Shown one piece after another: positions 57,321-64,000 of a stretch of DNA of 64,000 nt; within the stretch, counting starts at the first letter, position 1, and each line of letters begins with the position of its first letter. A program made the position numbers and the translations under genes. The stretch comes from Haemonchus contortus (Eukaryota > Nematoda > Chromadorea > Rhabditida > Trichostrongylidae). The stretch spans positions 47,430,336 through 47,494,335 of the forward strand of contig LS997565.1 in assembly GCA_000469685.2 (NCBI GenBank), in the 5' to 3' direction. Below the pieces are notes generated by a model, which saw nothing but the letters and a program-made list of their open reading frames with translations, did no database searches and was not told the origin of the DNA.

Positions 57321-57878
57321 GAGAAGTAATTGAAAAAATGCAAACGATTTCACTTTCTAGAAGATCGCAAAAATGAAAGGTGCTGTGGGCCCATCTCGCT
57401 GTTTGCGTTTCCTGATTTTTTTTCATAGTCGATTCCAATGAATTTATTTCTATCATTGAATGTAGCACGCACTTAAGCAAACACTTGAACCTCGATCTCA
57501 CTGTTATGATCTATTTTCGCTATCGTAGTCTATATGAGAAGGGTCGAAGTGGGATATGGCGCTACTGCATCTACACACGATCGAAAATACAACAGCGATG
57601 TTGTATTCGATACGGAAAATGAAGGAATTGCGAAAATTCCACTTATTGAATGCGACTGTGGAGCATAGTGAATACCATACCCTCCAGAATGAGAGGTGGG
57701 TCGAGTTTCATTTTAGAAAGTGCTTCACAGATCTCTGCATATGCTATGAATTCTCATCTTCAAAATGATCCTTCAAAACTTTAGCTACACATACAAGTTA
57801 GATCGGAGATTTATTCTTCAAACTACCCAGTTTCTTTTTGACTCGACAACAAAAAAAACAACAACTTTGCGGAAAAGG

Positions 57879-57884
57879 TTTATT
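57879..57884 (-). promoter_or_regulatory. Polyadenylation signal of the ShKT peptide gene
   Basis: AATAAA on the minus strand, 23 nt downstream of the TGA stop. It is the first such hexamer after the coding region. Confidence 0.65.
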
Positions 57885-57906
57885 GTTGATTAACGTTGTC
57901 AAACAT

Positions 57907-58465
57907 TCACAAGCAAACACCGCATGTTTTGGCACAAAGCTGCGATGCAAGGTAGTATTTCGATATATTGGTGCATATGTAATCGGGGCTGCCGGTGTGT
58001 TCCGCGCAGTATGCTTCACCTCCTCTGTCTACGCATGGCTGAAATGGATTTAGTTGTAAGAATATAAATAGTTTATAAAATTGATTGCGATTAATGCCAT
58101 CTTGTATGTAATGCATTACACTTTCGGACTTTATAGGGAGAACGTGATGTTATGGCAGGTGGCGTACTTTATAGTGCACATGGCTCCTAATATTTCATCC
58201 CATCGGAAAAGTTATTGTCAGCATCCCGGTGTGGTTAATGAGCATAACGCGAACTGATTCTGGTATGATTTTGCTTTGATTTTAATAATCGATTGCTTAA
58301 TTTTGTACAATCCATCTTGCCTGCCCTACCCTACTCAAATAGCAATAGAAAAAAGATTCTGCAACACAATTTGCTGCTATAGTAACCTACAGCTTGAGTG
58401 GTGACTGCTGCCTCAGTTGTGAAGGCGTTAAGCAGGAAAAGAGCACAGACAATGTAGAAGAACAT
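57907..58465 (-). CDS. Small secreted ShKT-domain peptide, two exons, 68 aa
   Basis: Exon 1 (58391-58465) encodes 25 residues, a clear signal peptide: MFFYIVCALFLL then NAFTTEA, with probable cleavage after TEA. The donor is GTAGGT and the acceptor ATTTCAG, phase 0. Exon 2 (57907-58038) encodes 43 residues that are essentially one ShKT domain. It has six cysteines at domain positions 2, 11, 22, 35, 39 and 42, ending in CAKTCGVC, the ShKT signature. A Lys-Tyr pair precedes the fourth Cys. In some ShK peptides such a pair blocks potassium channels, but the spacing here differs, so that activity is not claimed. Nematodes secrete many single-domain ShKT proteins, and hookworm ones include immunomodulators. 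Support comes from a TATAAATA box about 45 nt upstream of the ATG and an AATAAA 23 nt past the stop. The gene is compact, intact and outside the receptor array. Confidence 0.88.
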
Positions 58466-58509
58466 GTCGAATGCTGCTGATCTGATGATGGATTATTGAC
58501 AACTTTGCT

Positions 58510-58517
58510 TATTTATA
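58510..58517 (-). promoter_or_regulatory. TATA box of the ShKT peptide gene
   Basis: The minus strand reads TATAAATA 45-52 nt upstream of the ShKT start codon, which would put transcription initiation about 20 nt before the ATG. The short leader fits a small, highly expressed secreted-protein gene. No other core promoter element was identified. Confidence 0.6.
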
Positions 58518-59794
58518 CTGCATCACCTGAAAGTGAAGAACAATGCCATTGTTTCCAAAATTGCAGCTGTTTCCGCAGTCAAAAGCATGGGTGGACTTTT
58601 CACAAGTTCTGTGGTTCAATTTTTTCCGTACTTTGCTTCACTAACTGAGAAAAGGTTTCTCGTTGTTCCGCTCACGCTCACGCCGAGAGAACATGAGCTC
58701 ATTATCCTTCTGTTCAATCGGGTGCTCTACTATGAAAGCCTACCAGAACGTACTGCAGTAAACACAAGGATTTCCTGTTATCAAGTTGGTGAGATGGCGT
58801 TTCGAGTTCCTATTCCACATCGATTACAAGGAAATTTTTGATTTGGATTAATATTACTCGACAACCCCAAAAAAACACGAGCTTACCCGTAGTGCTCTCC
58901 ACGGTTGGTCTGACCTCGACCCATATGATTGCCATACTTTCAGAAGTCCACAAACCTGCTCTCAAGGGAAAAAACTCATTATTCGTCAGGAATTGAGGTA
59001 GGTAGTAGATGAATGGATTGCGTTGCGCCTTCTTCTTCTCAAACGAAAGAAATCAGTGCACTGTCCGGGTAATGGAGAGGCATTGCTGCTAAGAAGGGTC
59101 ACCATCTTGATCACTGGTCTAACCTTAGCATGTAGTTATTTTGTGTTGGAAAACCAACTGGAATTTCTCAAAACTTCCCGGACACCCCTATAATATAGCG
59201 CTTCTTTCTTTTTTCACTCGCAGTATAAAGATATTGGTACTCTGCTGTCAATTTAGAATGTTCGGTAGTTTTTTGGCGTTAATAAGGAACTTCGATGTAG
59301 TTTTCCAGCAATTCGTCCTACATAACGTAGGCACTCGTGAAGGCTGTTAATATTCCAACCTAATTCGTCCAAAGCATATTCAAACGACTTTGAAATGTCA
59401 AACCGCGACGTTAATGTTAAATGTCTCATGATACTCTTCCATTATCCCCGCCCACTGTTAGGCCCTATTAAAAGGGATGCAATAGCGCTTCATCGATACC
59501 TATTATTCTATATTTTTATAAATGCCTTTTTGCTCCATAGACAAAATATCGAATTCACAATCCACAATGCCGCAAAACAGCATAAACCTCCTCATTCCTA
59601 ATTTCTCACGGGAATGGTGGCGATCCAAACGATTTCTTCGAGCCCAATCAATGACTAGACAATCCATTAACTTTTTTTATTATCTGACAGAAGGGATGTG
59701 CTTTCCACTATGAAGCAGGTCTTATCGCAGACTAATTTTGCTATCAGGAGTCATACTGTCTCGTTTATTTCACAAACAGAGGATGAAAGTTAAA

Positions 59795-60082
59795 GTTTTT
59801 GGGCGTTAATCAATGTCGTCTGAGGGATTCGCCAGCGCATACGACTTCCACTCAGATTCGTAGTGGCCTATTGAATGCGTATACGGCCTATACAATGACT
59901 TGCAGTAGCCATCCGTTGTACGATCAGTGCTTTTATCCTCCCAGACTAGTTTGGTATCAATCAACCGAAGGAGATGGGAGAAAGGCTTGACTGGCCCATG
60001 CGGGCATCGCTCCAGAATTCGAACCCTTGACCCTGGATGTGATGTAATCCGCCACTTACCGCTTCACCACTTTCGCCCTCCT
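59795..60082 (-). repeat. SINE family 1 copy, minus
   Basis: The inverse of the family runs from GGGCGTTAATCAATG (tail side) to CGCTTCACCACTTTCGCCC (head side). It lies in the gene-poor right part. Confidence 0.75.
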
Positions 60083-60440
60083 TTCACAGCACTGGGACCG
60101 AATTCGCTATCACCACTCAGCATAGAATTGTTGTAGTGTTGGCTTTAGAGCCCTAAATTGAATGACTATTGAGCCAGACAACGCGTTACACCGTTCCGTG
60201 GAATGAACCTGGCAATGAATTGCAAGCTTTAATAATTGATTCGGGTGACAGGTTGGATGTGTGCTAGGTGCTTATAGGCTTTTGCCTTCAAACGTGATTT
60301 TGCTTTTGTGCTACTTTGTGAACTTTGTCTACTACCTCTTCTTGGCGAACACATACCGGCTCTGCGGAAGGATCAAGCAAAAAAATCCGATTGACGAAGA
60401 ATCTGAGTTGACATGACAATGATCGCTTACTCGGTCGCGA

Positions 60441-60546
60441 ATAATGCCTGATCTAGCCCAAATGATTCCCCCTTCACACCCTTCTGCCGCCTACAGGCGG
60501 CAGAAGGGTGTGAAGGGAGAATCATTCGAGCTAGCTCAGGCATTAT
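60441..60546. repeat. Near-perfect 52-bp-arm inverted repeat
   Basis: Arms 60441-60492 and 60495-60546 pair with a few mismatches around a 2-nt centre. The middle reads CTGCCGCCTACAGGCGGCAG and the ends read ATAATGCCTGA. It could be a small MITE or a hairpin RNA precursor. No coding sequence lies nearby. Confidence 0.8.
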
Positions 60547-62849
60547 ACCCGACCTTTGATTTATGTGCTCCTATGTCTGCCCCGCGCTTGTTACTCGTTC
60601 GAATTCACTCGTACCAAATGACTTGGTCTAGCTTTCTTTTGTCCTCTTTAAAAAATTTTATGTCGATCGTTGTATAGTGATGCTGAGCTCAAAGATCCTC
60701 AATCCGATAACAGATTTCAGGTACAAGCTGGTAATAAGGCGATGGTGCAGCTTGTTCTTCTTGTTGTTACCGTTTACGCTCTAATCTTCAGGTACATCAT
60801 TATTACCCATTGAATACTCGTTCGTCTTTTCGTGAGTCTACATTACCGAACAACCAATTCTGAAACAGAGACTGTTGTACGAAGCTGCTATTCCTTGGTT
60901 GACACATTCTAACGATTAAAGTACATTACTTACAAAAAATAAGTGAGTCGGCAATGCGCTGTAAACGTTTTGCACACCTATACTATATATTTACTTTATT
61001 GCAGCAGTATTCTGACTGAAGCAAAGCCGCCAGTGACTCGGTAAGTCTTTCCTGTTAATTTTCCTCTTTTCTATTCCGTCCTGTTTAACAGTCGATCCCC
61101 TTGGAGAGGACGGGAGTGGTGTAATAAAGTAAAGACTATTTTGCAAAACAAATTCCAAAGAACACAGTAAGTATGGAGAGAAGAAACTGACCATAGGATT
61201 TGAGTTCATTGTGAAATACCAGCAAAGAGAAAAGCGGAAGATGAGGGGAAAGACATCAGTTGTTCTCCGAGGACATAGAATGTAAAGCGCTCAATTTCAA
61301 GAAACATCTCAACGGATCAACTTTTGAGTTACTATATGAGCCGGAAAACGATACGATTAATTCCCGTAACTGTGGTTTGGTGAATGAATATACTTTACCT
61401 ACAAGTTCGAATGAGAGATACCCTTTTCAATCCAATCAGGTTCGTAATAGATCAGAGATAAAGGACAGTTAACGTACAGACTTATTGTTCCGACTGGTTT
61501 TGGTATGGTTTCATTAATAATTACCGGTTCCTCATCTGTCTTCGATGCTCTTCTGCAAACGGACACTCTTGTTGTAACATTTTGAATAGTAACATTACTC
61601 AGAAAACATAGGCTTGGGTCTCTCATTGATCTTTTTCATGATCCGTTTACGAATATGCTTCATCCATATTAAGAGTCGCGAGAAGACCTTCGATGGACCA
61701 TTCCAAGATGGCCAGGTCTGCCCTTGCCCGCAGGAAACGCTGGAAGTTATCGTATGAGTCATATGTATAATATAGATAGAAAATAGTACATGATTTTGTG
61801 CTGCTAGGAATAATACGATATACTTTGTTTTCCGCAGAGTTCCCAAGGTCGCAGAATTTACATATACAAAGAAACAGTTCCGGATCGGTTAGGTAAGGTC
61901 AAACTTGCAGTTTCTCTATCTTACTATCCAGAGATTCCAAAATATAACCTTGAACTACTGTCTGATTGCTAGTACTTAAGTAGTCGACATTATCGAGATG
62001 GGGATTGAGTTCAGAAGTTCTTATGTTTTCCTAATTTGCAAGGTTATTTCTCGCTATTTGAAGAATGCTTAGTGTTTATTCGATTGTGCTCTACACAAGT
62101 GTTTTGGTCGGCTTCTCAAGTGAAACTACTTCCAATTTGTCTTTTTTAACGAAAAGAACTTCAAACACTGGTCCGACATTTTCTTCGATACTAGGAGGGG
62201 CTTTTTGAATGGCATCGAAAATCGGAGAATCGTTTCAGTAAGTAAAGGTTATAGCTAAAGTCGTTAGAAATCGCGTGATGGATTTGCAGATTGATATTGA
62301 TAATAATTCCCTTGAATAAAAAAATTGTAAAAACTCCGTAAATGAACTATTATTCCTACTCCTCAGGTATTCTGTTGTCTGATGTTCTGGTGCAATATTA
62401 CTATCTGTTTTGAGCTCAAAGTGTGCAGCTCATCCCTTCTCTATAGCGCCGCACTGTTTTAAATCAGAGAACGCTTTTATCTGCGCACTGTTCTAATTTT
62501 GAGTAAGATGACGACAACTCAATACCTGAAAGAGCACCAAGCAAACAACTAATCAGCTTTCTACCAGAACGCCACTTTTCTCTTCACTATACTGCTTCAT
62601 TTGCGATTCGACATGGCGTTTGGCAAACAACGAAATTTCAGTTCGCTGCTGGAATCTTGAAGACAACGATTCGCTCAAAATCGAATCAACCGGATAAAAC
62701 TTTCTATCGGAGCTAGCCTGTTGTCATAGTTGTGAATAGAAATAATTCGCTCATACAGAGTGAATAATCTATCAAATTAACTCCGTTCGCTATTAATTTG
62801 TTGCACAAGTAGGTTTTCTTGCAATTTCGTGGTTATTGAAGTGAAAAAC

Positions 62850-62866
62850 GGGGGGGGGGGGGGGGG
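62850..62866 (+). repeat. Poly(G) tract of 17
   Basis: A run of seventeen G in otherwise ordinary sequence. Length is likely polymorphic or assembly-sensitive. Confidence 0.85.
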
Positions 62867-62879
62867 AAAGCTGCACTAT

Positions 62880-63105
62880 GTGCGGCGACGCGTGCGGCAA
62901 CTTGCTTGGCGAAGTTCGTGACGACGTGTAAGAATCTGAAGCAAGTTTTCGGGGCATAAACTCGAAGTAGAGTAGTTTAGTAGGGTCACATGATTCTTCT
63001 AATCTACTCTTGAAATTTGGGACCCATTGATAGGCGCTAAACTCGTTCAAATCGTTACGAACTTCGCCGCGCAGTTTGCCACCCGCATCTTCGAACGCAC
63101 GTAAG
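62880..63105. repeat. Imperfect inverted repeat around GGCGAAGTTCGT
   Basis: GGCAACTTGCTTGGCGAAGT near 62900 pairs with the inverse of the ACGAACTTCGCCGCGCAG stretch near 63058. It looks like a MITE or other fold-back, with GC-rich arms in AT-rich DNA. Confidence 0.5.
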
Positions 63106-63478
63106 TTCACATACCCCAGGTGGATAGGCAGCGGGTTGGACGATTAGCCTGGTCGGGTGGGTGAGTCATCTGGACGAGTTGTGCAGCTCCCTAGCCACGT
63201 CAAATGATCAGCGCGATGGAAGGGACAGCCGCTAACGACGGCCTCTCGCTCTAATACGATTCTTCTCTTTCTACTTTCTCTGACATGGACGAAAATCAGT
63301 TAAAAAGTCATTTCTGTCTGTTCAGAGCTGAACTTCTGTCTATGATCGTTTTGATAGATGAAAGAAGTCTTTAATGGCGAAGGATCACTGAAGAGAGCAA
63401 ATCTATGTCAAGGCTAAACTTCAAGCTTGAAGGGAAAAGACTTCGAAATCGTAGTTCCGCTTACACGTCAGCGACAAG

Positions 63479-63950
63479 GCATCCTCGAAAAGCATCAGTG
63501 ACAACATCTCCTCAAAAACGTCTTGTTGAGTCAAAATGTCCTTTGAGAAACGACCAGAACTTATGGATCCAAGAATTGCTGGTTGGCTGAGATTTTCAAT
63601 GCAGGCTTGAAAACAAACATTTCGAATCTGCTGACAATGCATACGAGGTCTACCAGCAGGCTCAGGATGATTTTTTCCCTAGTATGTGTGGAAGGCATAA
63701 TATTCCGAACGCAAGCATCCTCGAAAAGCATCAGTGACAACATCTCCTCAAAAACGTCTTGTTGAGTCAAAATGTCCTTTGAGAAACGACCAGAATTTAT
63801 GGATCCAAGAATTGCTGGTTGGCTGAGATTTTCAATGCAGGCTTGAAAACAAACATTTCGAATCTGCTGACAATGCATACGAGGTCTACCAGCAGGCTCA
63901 GGATGATTTTTTCCCTAGTATGTATGGAAGGCATAATATTCCGAACGCAA
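63479..63950. repeat. 236-bp tandem duplication
   Basis: 63479-63714 is repeated at 63715-63950 with very few changes, beginning GCATCCTCGAAAAGCATCAG in both. The minus strand stays open across much of it (MHCQQIRNVCFQACIENLSQ in both copies), so either a coding exon was duplicated or this is a satellite-like unit. The DNA that follows (AACCAAACTGAGCGTATTGC) also resembles 55322-55380. Confidence 0.88.
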
Positions 63951-64000
63951 CCAAACTGAGCGTATTGCTGTATTCGTCCTCTTCCATGTGGCACCTTGCT

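Larger units (their letters stand above)
54991..57906. other. Repeat-rich region between the RTE relic and the ShKT gene
   Basis: Apart from the inverted repeat at 55951-57080 and the AT tract at 57262, nothing is recognised. 55322-55380 shares a segment with the right window edge (63950-63990). Confidence 0.55.
58520..63478. other. Gene-poor right part of the window
   Basis: No gene is supported. A 102-codon plus frame (58533-58841) and minus frames at 61399-61846 (for example CGQGQTWPSWNGPSKVF) show no recognised domain. A SINE, a hairpin, an inverted repeat and a poly(G) tract are listed separately. Confidence 0.5.

Noticed and set aside
58533..58841. 102-codon plus frame upstream of the ShKT gene
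   Set aside because: It overlaps the edge of the ShKT promoter region and has no recognisable features.

Overview
The window is intron-rich eukaryotic DNA, moderately AT-rich, and reads as a parasitic strongylid nematode. A hookworm (Ancylostoma or Necator) is my best guess. The reasons are a nematode-only chemoreceptor family, an RTE-clade retrotransposon, mariner and Tc1 elements, and a small ShKT peptide gene. The species assignment is inference; the gene models come from reading frames, splice signals and paralogue comparison.

The core is a head-to-tail array of six intact seven-transmembrane chemoreceptor genes, all on the minus strand (here R1 to R6, left to right): 2427-5888, 11627-16405, 24555-28360, 31344-35757, 38525-41394 and 48629-51829. 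I place them in the Srg superfamily, most like Srv. Coding exon lengths are almost invariant (138 or 133, 200, 153, 135 or 138, 123, 171 or 174 nt), with identical intron phases, giving 325 aa (R1, R4, R5, R6) or 305 aa (R2, R3). R2 and R3 form one close pair, R4, R5 and R6 another close group, and R1 is the outlier. Flanking DNA was copied along with the genes.

Between and inside the genes lie many mobile elements. There is a 3.4-kb RTE retrotransposon with an 11-bp target-site duplication and two frameshifts (18910-22343). There are decayed mariner copies (13540-14195, 41938-42790), a Tc1-like relic (42897-44477), and a Tc1-like fold-back with arms of about 650 bp (45412-46990). A Tc1-type MITE (34390-34897), a TTAA-flanked hairpin (4043-4200) and two tRNA-derived SINE-like families with roughly twenty copies complete the set. 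Shared and private insertions let the order of gene duplication be read.

Right of R6 (51.8-64 kb) the DNA is mostly repeats: a decayed RTE copy, a large inverted repeat (55.95-57.08 kb), a 52-bp-arm hairpin (60.44 kb) and a 236-bp tandem duplication at the right edge. Within it is one compact, well-supported gene: a 68-aa secreted ShKT-domain peptide in two exons (57907-58465, minus), with a TATA box and a polyadenylation signal.

No rRNA, canonical tRNA gene, CRISPR array or bacterial-type operon was seen.
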